64,000 nucleotides of DNA from Deltaproteobacteria bacterium (GCA_016875395.1 VGRF01000017.1:31798-95797); one strand, 5' to 3'; counted from the first letter of the stretch, positions 8,173 to 17,552 are shown. The notes: generated by a model from the sequence alone, not told the origin. Program-made: numbers and translations.

Positions 8173-8787
8173 TCATCCACCCAGCATCACGGCCACGAGC
8201 TCGGCCTGGCGGTGTACGCCCGCCTTCACGAAAGCCTGCTTGAGGTGGCAGCGCACGGTCTCGATCGAGATGCCGAGCTGCAGCGCGATCTGCGGAACTG
8301 TTAGGCCTCTCGCGAGTCGCTCCGCGACGAGCGACTCCGAGGCCGTGAACCCGAAGCGCACGCGCGCCGAAACGATGACGTGCGGCTCGCGCGGACGAAC
8401 GATGAGCAGCGCCGCATCGAGCGCGGGCCCGAGCGGCAGGGCGCGCATCGCGAACACCGCGGTCTGCGAGAGCGAGAGCTCCATCTCGTCCGTCGCGCGC
8501 TGATCGCGAATCGCGTCGCGCACCCCCTCGAACAACGCGGCCAGCTTCGGGCCGGCGCTCTCGGAAAGGCGACCGTTCATCGCGGCGACGCCCATCGTCG
8601 ACGCCATCAATCGCCGCCCGGCGGCGTTGGCGCCGAGGATTTCGCCGTCCGAGCGGACCACGAACTGGGCGTCCGGATGCGACTCGAAGCAGGCGGAGCT
8701 GAAGTCGCTGTGCGGAGTCGCGAAGCGGCCACCCGCTGGGGCCCGAAACGACGGCCGAGAGAGGAACGATCGGAGCGGCTGGGCCAT
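8173..8787 (-). CDS. LuxR-family regulator with PAS-like N-terminal domain
   Basis: About 204 residues. The N-terminal part (about 30-75) reads FESHPDAQFVVRSDGEILGAN, a PAS-type sensor opening; the C-terminal about 60 residues form a LuxR helix-turn-helix with LTVPQIALQLGISIETVRCH and a final HRQAELVAVMLGG. It would bind DNA in response to an unknown small ligand or redox cue. The ATG at 8787 is used; a second in-frame ATG lies 11 codons upstream and neither has a strong ribosome site. It stands alone between the OMP and RluA genes, and its target is not evident. Confidence 0.8.
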   Translation of the reverse strand: MAQPLRSFLSRPSFRAPAGGRFATPHSDFSSACFESHPDAQFVVRSDGEILGANAAGRRLMASTMGVAAMNGRLSESAGPKLAALFEGVRDAIRDQRATDEMELSLSQTAVFAMRALPLGPALDAALLIVRPREPHVIVSARVRFGFTASESLVAERLARGLTVPQIALQLGISIETVRCHLKQAFVKAGVHRQAELVAVMLGG

Positions 8788-8870
8788 GCAAGCAAGATTG
8801 CGTTCTCGATCACACATCGCGCTGTGAACGAGTTCACACCCCCCGGCATCGAGCCGCCCGCCTCGCTCGC

Positions 8871-9788
8871 CTACGGCGCGAACGCTTCCAACGCCGCAGC
8901 GAAATCCTCCGCGTCGGGGCAGCGGGCCTCGACGTCGCGGTACGCGACGTATGCCGCGTGGAGCAGATGGCGTTTGGCGTGCGGGGAGGCCGGCGCGCCG
9001 TAGGCAGAGTCGCCCACGAGCGGATGCCCGAGGTGCGCGAAGCTGGCGCGGATCTGGTGCAGGAAGCCCGTCGCCGGGCGAGCCTCGACGAGGGTTGCGT
9101 CGCGCAGCCGCTCGAGCGCGCGCCAGGTCATGCGCGTGTGCCGCGAGCGCGGATCGCCCGCGGCGACGACGCGCACGCGCGCGGGCCGGTGCTGCGCGAC
9201 GGCGAGCGGCAGCGCGAGCTCCCCGCTTCCGCTGAGCCCGCCGTGCACGATCGCGCGGTAGACCTTCTCGACTCGGTGCGCGCGAAAGCCGCCGCGCAGC
9301 TGCTCCCAGCGGCCCTGCTCCGTGGCGAAGAGGAGCGCGCCCGACGTGTCGACGTCGAGTCGGTGCACGACCCCGCTGCGCAGTCCCGCTTCGCCCACGC
9401 CCACGATCTCGGGGAACTTCGCGGCCACGAAGTTCAGCGCGGTGCCCGTTTCGCCGGGATCGAGCGGATGCACCGGCATGCCCGCGGGCTTCGCGACCGC
9501 GAGCCAGCCGGCCCCGCGCGCGAGCACGGGCAGCGCCAGCTCGGGCTGCGCGATCGGCTCCGCGTGCGCGCGCCCCGCGAAGCGCTGCACCGCGACGCGT
9601 TGCCCCGCCGCGAGCGGCGCACCCTTGTCCGCGAGCCCCACCGCGCGCGCGTCGACCTCGACCGCCCCGCGCTCGAGCAGACGCCGCGCCTCCGCGCGCG
9701 AGACGCGCAGCCCATCCGCGAGGAACGCATCCAGCCGCGCGCCGGCGTGCTCCGGCGTGACCTCGAGAGTGCGCGGGGCGGCGGGCAT
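8871..9788 (-). CDS. RluA-family 23S rRNA/tRNA pseudouridine synthase
   Basis: A 305-residue enzyme that isomerises uridine to pseudouridine in structured RNA. An S4 RNA-binding domain occupies about residues 8-70 (GARLDAFLADGL, SRAEARRLLERGAV). The catalytic domain holds VAKPAGMPVHP and the active-site HRLDVDTSGALLFA, with Asp145 as nucleophile, then ATGFLHQIRASFAHLGHPLVGD. The ATG at 9788 gives the usual family length. It lies divergent to the citramalate synthase gene, with a repeat element in the gap. The exact target nucleotide cannot be inferred. Confidence 0.9.
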   Translation of the reverse strand: MPAAPRTLEVTPEHAGARLDAFLADGLRVSRAEARRLLERGAVEVDARAVGLADKGAPLAAGQRVAVQRFAGRAHAEPIAQPELALPVLARGAGWLAVAKPAGMPVHPLDPGETGTALNFVAAKFPEIVGVGEAGLRSGVVHRLDVDTSGALLFATEQGRWEQLRGGFRAHRVEKVYRAIVHGGLSGSGELALPLAVAQHRPARVRVVAAGDPRSRHTRMTWRALERLRDATLVEARPATGFLHQIRASFAHLGHPLVGDSAYGAPASPHAKRHLLHAAYVAYRDVEARCPDAEDFAAALEAFAP

Positions 9789-9853
9789 GCGCGGCGTGCA
9801 TAGGCGACTCACGCGCAGCCCTCCACACGCGCAGCTGGGAAGCGATGTGCACC

Positions 9854-9909
9854 GATGTGCACGTACGTCCCAGGTGCGCGCTTTGGTGCACGTACGTCCC
9901 CTGTGCGCG
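9854..9909. repeat. Dispersed two-unit GTGCACGTACGTCCC repeat, copy A
   Basis: Two units (9854-9880 and 9886-9909) each carry GTGCACGTACGTCCC followed by a two- or three-base variation and GTGCGCG, separated by CTTTG. The same arrangement, with one inserted base between units and small differences, is found at 49262-49318. Both copies lie in gaps between genes. The core ACGTACGT is self-complementary, so each unit can form a small cruciform. It is a REP-like intergenic element of this genome. Confidence 0.75.
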
Positions 9910-9974
9910 AGCCCGGGTGCGCGTCCGCCCGCGCGCCCGATACCCTGGCTCGCTTCCCGCACGCCGAGGCCCCC

Positions 9975-11525
9975 ATGCCCAGCTCCGCACGCACGCGCAT
10001 TCAGGTGATGGACACGACGCTGCGCGACGGCGAGCAGACGCCGGAGATCTCGTACACGCCCGCCGAGAAGCTCCAGCTCGCGCAGACCTTGCTGGAAGAC
10101 GTGGGCGTCGACCGCATCGAGATCGCGGGCACGCGCGTCTCCGAAGGCGAGCGCGAAGCCGCGCGCCAGATCTGCGCCTGGGCGAAGAAGCGCGATCTGC
10201 TGCCGCGCATCGAGATGCTCGGCTACGTCGACGGCACGCAGTCGATCGACTGGCTCGAATCGACGGGCGGGCGCGTGATGAACCTGCTCACGAAGGGCTC
10301 CGAGCGGCACTGTCTCCAGCAGCTGCGCATGCCGCCCGAGCAGCACCGCAAGCGCATCGCCGACGTGCTCGCCTACGCGCGCAAGCGCAAGGTGAAGATG
10401 AACGTCTACCTCGAAGACTGGTCGCAGGGCGTGAAGGACTCGCCCGACTACGTCTTCTCGATGATGCGCACGCTCGTGGAGCACGACGTCGCGCGCGTCT
10501 ACCTCGCCGACACGCTCGGCATCCAGGCACCGCGCGACACCGCGCGCTCCGTGGACCTGATGGTCGCGAGTTGGCCGGACGTGCACTTCGAGTTCCACTG
10601 CCACAACGACTACGGCCTCGCGACGGCGAATTGCCTCGCCGCGGTCGAGGCCGGCGCGCGCGGCGTGCACACCAGCGTGAACGGCCTCGGCGAACGCGCG
10701 GGCAACACGCGGCTCGCGGAAGTCGTCGCGGCGCTGCACGACCACGGACCGTGGAAGACGGGCGTGAACGAGAAGAAGCTCGTGGCTGTCTCACGACTCG
10801 TGGAAATTGCGACGGGCAAAGAGGTCTCGGCGAACGCGCCGATCGTGGGCGCCGACGTGTTCACGCAGACCGCGGGCATTCACGCCGACGGCGACGCGAA
10901 GGGCGATCTCTACGAGTCGCGGCTCGCGCCCGCGCGCTTCGGGCGCCAGCGCGCCTACGCGCTCGGCAAGCTCTCGGGCAAAGCGTCGATCGACCAGAAC
11001 CTCGCGAAGCTCGGCATCGAGCTTTCGACCGAAGCGCGCGATGCGGTGCTCGCGCGCGTCGTCGAGCTCGGCGACAAGAAGCGCAAGGTGATGCCCGAGG
11101 ATTTGCGCTTTCTGATCGCGGACGTGCTGAAGACGCCGCGCGAGCAGCTGATGCGCGTCGCGTCGTACGAGGTGACGGTCGGCAGCGACGCCACGCCGAG
11201 CGCGCACCTCACGCTCGCGTACGGCAAGCAGCGCGCGACCGCGAGCGCGACGGGCGACGGCGGCTACGACGCGTTCATGAAGGCGCTCGCGAAGGCCGCG
11301 AAGAAGTTCGGCCTCGCGCTGCCGGAGCTGCGCGACTTCCGCGTGCGCATCGCGCCCGGCGGCGAGACCGACGCGCTGGTCGAGACGATCATCTCGTGGC
11401 GCGGCGAAGGCGGCGCGGAGAACTGGTCGACGATGGGCGTCGACTCCGACCAGCTCGCCGCCGCCGTGCTCGCGACGGAGAAAATGCTGAACCAGCTCCT
11501 CGCGGATCATCGGAGACGGTCGTGA
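9975..11525 (+). CDS. Citramalate / 2-isopropylmalate synthase family (DRE-TIM)
   Basis: A 516-residue acyltransferase that condenses acetyl-CoA with a 2-oxo acid. The signature MDTTLRDGEQTPEISYT opens the TIM barrel; EFHCHNDYG supplies the metal-binding His-x-His; TSVNGLGERAGNTRL is a second family signature, and the C-terminal about 120 residues form a LeuA-type regulatory domain (VTVGSDATPSAHLTLAYG). The sequence resembles the branch containing bacterial citramalate synthases (pyruvate substrate, isoleucine route) as much as LeuA, so the substrate is not fixed. The ATG at 9975 is preferred; upstream codons run into the repeat. Confidence 0.82.
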   Translation: MPSSARTRIQVMDTTLRDGEQTPEISYTPAEKLQLAQTLLEDVGVDRIEIAGTRVSEGEREAARQICAWAKKRDLLPRIEMLGYVDGTQSIDWLESTGGRVMNLLTKGSERHCLQQLRMPPEQHRKRIADVLAYARKRKVKMNVYLEDWSQGVKDSPDYVFSMMRTLVEHDVARVYLADTLGIQAPRDTARSVDLMVASWPDVHFEFHCHNDYGLATANCLAAVEAGARGVHTSVNGLGERAGNTRLAEVVAALHDHGPWKTGVNEKKLVAVSRLVEIATGKEVSANAPIVGADVFTQTAGIHADGDAKGDLYESRLAPARFGRQRAYALGKLSGKASIDQNLAKLGIELSTEARDAVLARVVELGDKKRKVMPEDLRFLIADVLKTPREQLMRVASYEVTVGSDATPSAHLTLAYGKQRATASATGDGGYDAFMKALAKAAKKFGLALPELRDFRVRIAPGGETDALVETIISWRGEGGAENWSTMGVDSDQLAAAVLATEKMLNQLLADHRRRS

Positions 11526-11685
11526 CGAGGCGCGGCCATCGAGTGGGCGCGAGCAAGAACCCCGCTGGCTCCGCTGCTCCGCGCTCGGCGCATGCAGCCG
11601 GCGGCGCCGTGCGCTGCGGCTGATCCGCTCCGACGTGACGCGACTTGGGGTGCGCTCGCTCGCCGTCGCCTGCGGCCTCCGCGCC

Positions 11686-11761
11686 CGGGGACGTTCCGCA
11701 AGTAAGTCAAGCAGCGTTCCGCGATCCGGAACCCTCCTTGCTTTCTTGCGGAACGTCCCCG
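11686..11761. repeat. REP-like inverted repeat at the 5' edge of a gene
   Basis: Arms of 17 bases at 11686-11702 and 11745-11761 (core GGGGACGTTCCGCAAG and its complement) are perfect and enclose 42 bases. The loop holds a second short dyad, GTTCCG...CGGAAC. The element overlaps the first codons of the following exported-protein gene. This looks like a mobile palindromic repeat that may have altered the start region of that gene. Confidence 0.7.
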
Positions 11762-12702
11762 CGCTTCTCTTGCTCTCGGCGCTGTGCCTCGCGCCGCCCG
11801 CGCTCGCGAAGAGCGACGAGCCCGACCCGCGCTATCAGCCGACGCAGTCGCTGCTCGAAGTGAACGCCGTGCTGCGGCGCCACATCTCGGACGACACGTA
11901 TCGCTTCGCGCCCGCGCGCGACTTCACGGGTCGCAACGTCTACCGCAGCTCGCTGCTGCGCCTCGAGAATCTCGAGCGCGCGCACGAGGCTTCGCTCCGC
12001 GCCGGTGCGTGGGCGGAGGTGTTGCCCTTCGCGAAGGGGCGCGCGCTGGAGCGGCTGCGCGCCTACGACGTCGCGGCCGAGAGCTATCGCCGCGCCGCGG
12101 CGGCCGAGGGCGAGCTCGCGCAGGAGGCGCTGCGCAGCGCCGCCGTGTGCGACGCACTCGTTACGGCGACGAAGCGCGGCGAGGCGCCGCCCGCGGTGGG
12201 CTCCGACGACGCGCTGCTCGCGGCGCGCGAGGCGCGCATCGAGGAGATCGGCGCGCGGCGCACCAAGCTCGAGGAGCTGCTCGAGACCGCGCAAGGCACA
12301 CACTACGCCGCGGTCGTGCGCGAGGAGATCGAGCGCAACGACCGCGAGCGGGCGCGGGTGCTCGTCTCGACGCGGCGCCTCTTCGCGGACGGCGCGGTGC
12401 GCGCACTCGCCGCGCTGCAGCGACTCGCGATCGATCACAAGGAGAGCAAGCTCGCGAACAGCCACGTGCTCGAGCTCGCCGAGCTGTACGCGACGCTCGC
12501 GCGCGAGTACGTCGAGGAGTACCCGCCCGAGTCGCCGGGCTTCGAGCCCGAGCGCTTCGAGGAGCTGGTGAACTCCGCAGCGCGCCTCTACGAGACCGTC
12601 TCGAACCAAGACGGCGCGACGGAGAAGCTCGAAGCCGCGCGCCGGCTCGAGGCCTTCCTCGCATTCACGTTGAAGGTGGATCGTGATCGCTTCACGCCCT
12701 AG
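11746..12702 (+). CDS. Exported helical-repeat protein of unknown function
   Basis: Unrecognised family. From a TTG at 11746 the frame gives MRNVPALLLLSALCLAPPALA, a clean Sec signal ending Ala-x-Ala before KSDEPDPRY. The mature about 295 residues are almost all helical and charged, with TPR-like stretches (ALERLRAYDVAAESYRRAAA, LANSHVLELAELYATLAREY) and a probable coiled coil near ARIEEIGARRTKLEELLETA. Upstream in-frame codons back to a GTG at 11635 are low in third-position GC and cross the inverted repeat, so the start is uncertain. It overlaps the next lipoprotein gene by 20 bases; the pair probably work together in the periplasm. Confidence 0.6.
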   Translation: MRNVPALLLLSALCLAPPALAKSDEPDPRYQPTQSLLEVNAVLRRHISDDTYRFAPARDFTGRNVYRSSLLRLENLERAHEASLRAGAWAEVLPFAKGRALERLRAYDVAAESYRRAAAAEGELAQEALRSAAVCDALVTATKRGEAPPAVGSDDALLAAREARIEEIGARRTKLEELLETAQGTHYAAVVREEIERNDRERARVLVSTRRLFADGAVRALAALQRLAIDHKESKLANSHVLELAELYATLAREYVEEYPPESPGFEPERFEELVNSAARLYETVSNQDGATEKLEAARRLEAFLAFTLKVDRDRFTP

Positions 12703-14980
12703 GCACTTCTTTGCGAGCTCTCGAGGCTCCCGGAGCGGGGGCCGGTCGTGGCATCCCGCTGGAATGCTCGCCGCCTGCTTGTTGGGCACGGCCTGCACGA
12801 CCTCGGCGCCGCCGTCGCGCAATCTGCTCGAGCCTGCGCCGCGCCTCTCCGCGCCGCTTCCCGATGACGCCGATCTCGCCGCGCGCGACGCCGCGCGATC
12901 TCTCTGGCGAAACGACGGGGCCGCGCTCGCGCGCAGCGTGGAGCGCCTCGAAGCGATCGAGGCCGCGCGCGAGAGCGAGAAGCTCGCGCCCACCGGCCTC
13001 GCTGCCGCCGCGCGCGATGCCGAGGCCGCGCTCCTGCCTGCGGGCCCCGCGCGCCGCACGGCGCAGGCGCGCGTGCTCGAGCGCGGCGACGTGCCGGCGG
13101 AGCTGCGCTCGCGCATCGAGCAAGACATCGCGGACGATCCGCTCCTGCTCGCGAAGAAGCGTCTGCGCGAGGACCGCATGGAGCGTTGGGGCGGCGCGGC
13201 GAACGAGGTGGCCGAAGGCATGGGCGGCTCGATCGTGACGCCGTTCTTCGTCCCGATTCGCCTCACGCAATCGCTCGTGCGCGTCGCTCTCGCGCTTCAC
13301 GACGAGGAATCCCTGACAGCTCGCGAGCGGCAGGCGCTGAAGCACTGGAAGGACTTCGTCGAGGAGCAGCCCGACGCGCCGCAGGCCGCCGAGCTGATCG
13401 ACAAGATCGAGGCCGCGCAGCTGCGCTGGATCGAGATGCAAGTCGACCGCGCCGTGCGCCAAGGCGAAGCGGCGATGGCGCAAGGCGAGCCCATCCTCGC
13501 CGCGTTCCTCGCCGAGCGCGCGCTCCGTTATCGCAGCGAAGACGCCGAGGCGGTCGACTTGCTTCAGCGCGCGACCGAGACGGGCCAAGCGTGGACGGAG
13601 AACCGCGCGCGCACGCTGCGCGCTGCCGACGCGGTCGCGCCGCTCGCGCCCGAGGAGTGGGCGCTCGCGCGCGCGCTCGTCGCGCCCGGCGCGGACCTAA
13701 CAGCTGTCGCGCAGCCACTGCTCACGAGCGCGAACGCGCTCTCGCGTGAGGCGGCCGAGCTCGCGCTGGCACTCGCGGCGCGCGAGGCGGGCCGCGAGGT
13801 CGACGCGTTGGAGCGCATCGAGGCGCTCGCCAAGCGCGACAGCGCGATGGGCCGGCACGCGGCGGCCATGCTGGTCGACTTCGACGCGAACCCGTATCGC
13901 GCGTTTCGTCTCGCGCGGCGCGAGAAGACCAAGGAGAGCGCGAAGCAGCTGTTGTTCGGCCCGCTCGCCTACGGCGCGCGCGACCACGATCTGCCGCGCC
14001 CGATCGAGTGGCTCGCGGAGGTGCCGATGCTCACGAGCGTCGTGCTCGGCCTGCCCTCGCGCCTGATGGCGTTCCCGTACGGCAAGAGCGAGAAGCGCGC
14101 CGCCGCCGCGCTCGCGCGCCGCTACCTCGAGCATCACCCCGAAGGCGCGCACGCGGGCGAGGTGCGCACGTGGCTGCGGGAGTACGAAGACGCGCGCGGC
14201 AACGCGGTCGCGGCGGTCGAGCTCGCGGAGGGCATGAGCGAGCTGAGCGAGAAGGACCTCTTGAAGCTGCGCGAGCGCGCCGCCGAGCAGCTCGTGGCCG
14301 CGTCCGCGCGCGAGCGCACGCGCGGCGGGCGCGGGCGGCTGTTGTTGATGGCCGCGGAGCGCTTCCCCGAGACCGAAGCGGCAAAGGAAGCGCGAGAGAC
14401 CGTCGAGGAGATGATCGAGCGTGCGACGCCGCAGCGCATTCAGGTGAGCCGGCAGTACCTCGTCGAGAACCCCGAGCTCGCGGGCCCGCGCGGCTTCGCG
14501 CTCGCGCAGGGCACGCTCGACGGCAGCTACGCGAACGGCGAGCTGCACGCCGACGGCATCACGCTGATCGGCGGGCGCTGGATCGAGCTCGCGTACGTCG
14601 GCACGGAAGGAAAAGACGGCGCGGCCGAGATTCGCCGCACCGAAGTGAGCAGCGAGCACCTCGCTCGCATCGTCGCGCTACTCGAAGAGAGCGCGATTCA
14701 CCGCGCGCGCGTCGACCGCGACGCCACTTTCGACGCGCACGCCAAGCGCGAGAGCTTCTTCGAGCGCGCGCGTCTCGGCCTCGCAAACGATCCCGCGCAG
14801 AGCGGCGACGGCGAGTACGCCTTCCGCGGCATGCGCGAGCTGTACGGCATCGTGCGCGGGCGCGAATCGATCCTGCCCGTCGAGCTCGTGGTGCAGAGCG
14901 GGCTCGAAGACTTCGGCTTCGGCGCGTTCCCGCGCATTCGCATGCCGAAGGAGACGCCGGATCAGATTTTGTATCGGTGA
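12683..14980 (+). CDS. Large lipoprotein with helical repeats, function unknown
   Basis: A 765-residue protein. Residues 28-38 (MLAACLLGTAC) form a lipobox, with Cys38 as the acylated residue and Thr-Thr-Ser after it. The start at 12683 overlaps the upstream gene and supplies an arginine-rich n-region; an ATG at 12764 is the alternative. Residues about 90-600 are helical and TPR-like (AAELIDKIEAAQLRWIEMQ, AAALARRYLEHHPEG), and the end reads as a compact beta-rich domain from about 620. No catalytic motif is evident. By position it forms a two-gene unit with the exported helical protein; likely an envelope assembly role, which is inference. Confidence 0.65.
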   Translation: MIASRPRHFFASSRGSRSGGRSWHPAGMLAACLLGTACTTSAPPSRNLLEPAPRLSAPLPDDADLAARDAARSLWRNDGAALARSVERLEAIEAARESEKLAPTGLAAAARDAEAALLPAGPARRTAQARVLERGDVPAELRSRIEQDIADDPLLLAKKRLREDRMERWGGAANEVAEGMGGSIVTPFFVPIRLTQSLVRVALALHDEESLTARERQALKHWKDFVEEQPDAPQAAELIDKIEAAQLRWIEMQVDRAVRQGEAAMAQGEPILAAFLAERALRYRSEDAEAVDLLQRATETGQAWTENRARTLRAADAVAPLAPEEWALARALVAPGADLTAVAQPLLTSANALSREAAELALALAAREAGREVDALERIEALAKRDSAMGRHAAAMLVDFDANPYRAFRLARREKTKESAKQLLFGPLAYGARDHDLPRPIEWLAEVPMLTSVVLGLPSRLMAFPYGKSEKRAAAALARRYLEHHPEGAHAGEVRTWLREYEDARGNAVAAVELAEGMSELSEKDLLKLRERAAEQLVAASARERTRGGRGRLLLMAAERFPETEAAKEARETVEEMIERATPQRIQVSRQYLVENPELAGPRGFALAQGTLDGSYANGELHADGITLIGGRWIELAYVGTEGKDGAAEIRRTEVSSEHLARIVALLEESAIHRARVDRDATFDAHAKRESFFERARLGLANDPAQSGDGEYAFRGMRELYGIVRGRESILPVELVVQSGLEDFGFGAFPRIRMPKETPDQILYR

Positions 14981-14988
14981 GGAGCACC

Positions 14989-15564
14989 ATGCCGAGCTAC
15001 GCGACTCAGCCGCTGACTCCCGCGACGTGGCCCGACTTCGCGCGCCTCGTCGAGAAGCACAAAGGCGTCTGGGGCGGCTGCTGGTGCATGGCGTTTCACG
15101 CGGAGGGCATTCGCTCGGGGAAGAATCGCTCGTTGAAGGAGAAGCGCGTGCGCGAAGGCCGCGCGCATGCGGCGCTCGTCTACGCCGGCGACGACTGCGT
15201 CGGCTGGTGTCAGTTCGGGCCGACGGAGGAGCTGCCGAACATCAAGCACAAGCGCGCCTATGCGGATGGCCTCACGCAACTGCCCGACTGGCGCATCACA
15301 TGCTTCTTCGTCGACCGCGAGCGTCGTCGCGCGGGTGTCGCCGCCGCGGCACTCCGCGGCGCGCTGCAAGAGATCGCTCGCCTCGGCGGCGGCAAAGTCG
15401 AGAGCTACCCCGAAGACATCAGCGGCCGCTCGATCTGGTCGTTCCTCCACAACGGCTCCGTCGCAATGTTCGAGAAGCAGGGCTTTCACCGCGATCGACG
15501 AATCGGGAAGAACAACTGGGTCGTGCAGAAGACCGTGAGAAAGAAGGCAGCGAGCACTCGGTAA
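14989..15564 (+). CDS. GNAT-family N-acetyltransferase
   Basis: A 191-residue GNAT protein. It contains the subfamily hallmark GVWGGCWCMAFHAEG near residue 27, the acetyl-CoA pyrophosphate loop RRRAGVAAAALRGAL near 109-123 (an R/Q-x-x-G-x-A variant), and FEKQGFHRDRRIGKNNWVV at the C-terminus. An AGG at the preceding stop region acts as ribosome site for the ATG at 14989. The substrate is unknown; relatives occur as standalone genes. Confidence 0.82.
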   Translation: MPSYATQPLTPATWPDFARLVEKHKGVWGGCWCMAFHAEGIRSGKNRSLKEKRVREGRAHAALVYAGDDCVGWCQFGPTEELPNIKHKRAYADGLTQLPDWRITCFFVDRERRRAGVAAAALRGALQEIARLGGGKVESYPEDISGRSIWSFLHNGSVAMFEKQGFHRDRRIGKNNWVVQKTVRKKAASTR

Positions 15565-15653
15565 CGGACGCGCTGATTGCTTCGCTCACGGCTTTCGTCG
15601 CCGCTCGCGCCGTGGAACCCTCGGCGCTCTCTCACCTCGATCGGAGCCCTCCC

Positions 15654-16430
15654 GTGCAGCTCGCAGGACGCGTCGCGGCCATCACCGGCGGAACGCGCGG
15701 CATCGGCCGCGGCATCGCAGAAGCTTTCTTGCGCGAGGGCGCGCGCGTCGTCGTGAACGGGCGCTCGCCCGAGAAGGGCGCGGCGACGCTCGCCGAGATC
15801 GGCGCGGGCGAGCGCGCGCACTTCGTCGCGGGCGACGTGCGCGTGCAGCGCGACGTCGAGCGCGTCGTCGACGAAACGATCGCGCGCTTCGGGCGCATCG
15901 ACGTTCTCGTGAACAACGCGGGCGGCTCTTCCGGCTACGCGCCGGTCGCGGACCTCAGTGACGAAGCGTGGCTCGACGCGCAGAACTGGATCCTCAACTC
16001 CGCGTTCTGGGCCACGCGGCGCGCGCTGCGCGACATGATCCCGCGGCGTTGGGGGCGCGTGATCAACATCTCTTCCGTCGAGGGCAAGCAGGCGAACAAG
16101 CCCGCGGTCTCGCACTACATCACGAACAAGCACGCGCTGAACGGCTTCACCAAGGCGGTCGCGTTCGAGTACGGGCCGATCGGCATCACCTGCAACGCGA
16201 TCCTTCCCGGCGCGGTCGAGACGGACTTGATGAAGGAAGCGGGCCCAGCGGCTGCGAAGGTCGCAGGCATCACGTACGAGAAGTTCCTCGACAACTACGC
16301 GCAGGACGCCGCGATCAAGCGCCTCAACACGGTGGAAGAGATGGCCGCCGTCGCGCTGCTGCTCACGTCCGAGGCGGGCGGCGGCATCACCGGCGCGCTG
16401 CTCGACGTGCACGGCGGGAGCATTCTCTAG
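15654..16430 (+). CDS. SDR-family NAD(P)-dependent oxidoreductase
   Basis: A 258-residue classical SDR. The cofactor motif TGGTRGIGRGIAEA opens the protein, NNAGG lies near 89, and the active site has SSVEG followed by HYITNKHALNGF (here Tyr and Lys in Y-I-T-N-K). Residues ILPGAVETDLMKEAG match SDRs acting on cyclic or acyl substrates. The GTG at 15654 follows GGAG and places the fold start correctly; upstream codons have no family match. It ends nine bases before the convergent phosphotransferase gene. Confidence 0.85.
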   Translation: MQLAGRVAAITGGTRGIGRGIAEAFLREGARVVVNGRSPEKGAATLAEIGAGERAHFVAGDVRVQRDVERVVDETIARFGRIDVLVNNAGGSSGYAPVADLSDEAWLDAQNWILNSAFWATRRALRDMIPRRWGRVINISSVEGKQANKPAVSHYITNKHALNGFTKAVAFEYGPIGITCNAILPGAVETDLMKEAGPAAAKVAGITYEKFLDNYAQDAAIKRLNTVEEMAAVALLLTSEAGGGITGALLDVHGGSIL

Positions 16431-16439
16431 TCGCGCGGG

Positions 16440-17552
16440 CTACTCGAACTCCCGTAACAACTCCGCGCAGCGCAGATCTTCGAACGCGGCGAAGTAACGC
16501 TCGACCCACGCGTCGATCCACTCCTGGCCGCGGCGGTTGTTCGGGTCGAGGCTGCCGGCCGTCACCACGACGTAGCACCACATGAAGAGCACGGCGCGGC
16601 GGTAGTCGTCGAAGGCGTCCGCGAGGTCGCTCGCGGGCACACCGACCTTCGCAAGCTCGGCGCACCAGCGCGCGATCCAGGCGCGCTCGTGCGCGCGGCG
16701 GCCCTCGATGGGCACGCTGCCGGTCAGCAAGTACGCGATGTCGTGAATGCCGCGCCCGCGCAGGCTGCCGCCCCAGTCCACCACCGCCACGGGCGCGTGC
16801 TCGGGCTGGCTTCCGAAGAAGAGATTGTCGAGGCGGAAGTCGCCCTGGATCCAGGTGCGCGGCGCTGAGTCCATGAGGGCCTGCATGCGCGGAAGCGCAG
16901 CGCAGTAGCGGCCATGATCGAGCGCGCGAATCGACGGCGGCGCGCCGGTCCCGAAGAGCTGCATGAAGTTCCCGTACATCGCCTCGGCGCCCGCGGAGAG
17001 CCCTCGCGACATCAGCGAGTTCGCGCTGTTGGGCACGAAGTCGAAGTCGCCGCCGTCGACCTTGCCCCAGAACGCGCCGTGCAGCTGCGCCAACGAGTCG
17101 ATGCACGCGAGCGTTTCGTCGCTGGTGCAGCCGCGCACCTGATCGCCTTGTGTCCAGTCGCCCAGGTCCTCGAGCACGAGCACGAAGCGCTCGCGGCCGT
17201 CGAGGTCCGCGTGGAAGACGCGCGGCGTGCGCATCGTCGAGCGCTGCGCGGCCAGCTTGTAGAAGAGCGTCTCGCGCTCGTAGTTGTTGAAGGTGATCGC
17301 GACGGCGCGGTTCTGCTCGTTCGCGGCGGGCAGCTTCAGCACGACCGAGGCCGGGCCGCTTCCGCGCGCGTACTCGATGCGCGCGCGCGCGAGGCTCGAG
17401 AGCATCCCCTTGCCCACCGCGATGCGCGTGATGTGCGCGCTGCGCAGCGCGACGTCGAGGCCCGCGCCACGCATGGCGGCCTCGAGCCACGCGGCGTCGA
17501 CGTCGTCGGGGGTTGCGGGAATCGGGAGGCGCGCGCTCTCGTGAGGAGCCAT
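16440..17552 (-). CDS. APH/EcKinase-like phosphotransferase
   Basis: A 370-residue protein kinase-like fold enzyme. A phosphate-binding stretch ITRIAVGKGMLSSLARARIEY, the Lys in VVLKLP, the catalytic loop WIQGDFRLDNLFFG (Gln in place of the usual His of HGD) and the metal-binding VVDWGG are visible. The family includes ecdysteroid-kinase-like and aminoglycoside phosphotransferase-like proteins acting on small alcohols; the substrate here is unknown. The ATG at 17552 follows GAGG. An in-frame ATG at 17651 upstream adds 33 arginine-rich residues and is less likely. Confidence 0.8.
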   Translation of the reverse strand: MAPHESARLPIPATPDDVDAAWLEAAMRGAGLDVALRSAHITRIAVGKGMLSSLARARIEYARGSGPASVVLKLPAANEQNRAVAITFNNYERETLFYKLAAQRSTMRTPRVFHADLDGRERFVLVLEDLGDWTQGDQVRGCTSDETLACIDSLAQLHGAFWGKVDGGDFDFVPNSANSLMSRGLSAGAEAMYGNFMQLFGTGAPPSIRALDHGRYCAALPRMQALMDSAPRTWIQGDFRLDNLFFGSQPEHAPVAVVDWGGSLRGRGIHDIAYLLTGSVPIEGRRAHERAWIARWCAELAKVGVPASDLADAFDDYRRAVLFMWCYVVVTAGSLDPNNRRGQEWIDAWVERYFAAFEDLRCAELLREFE

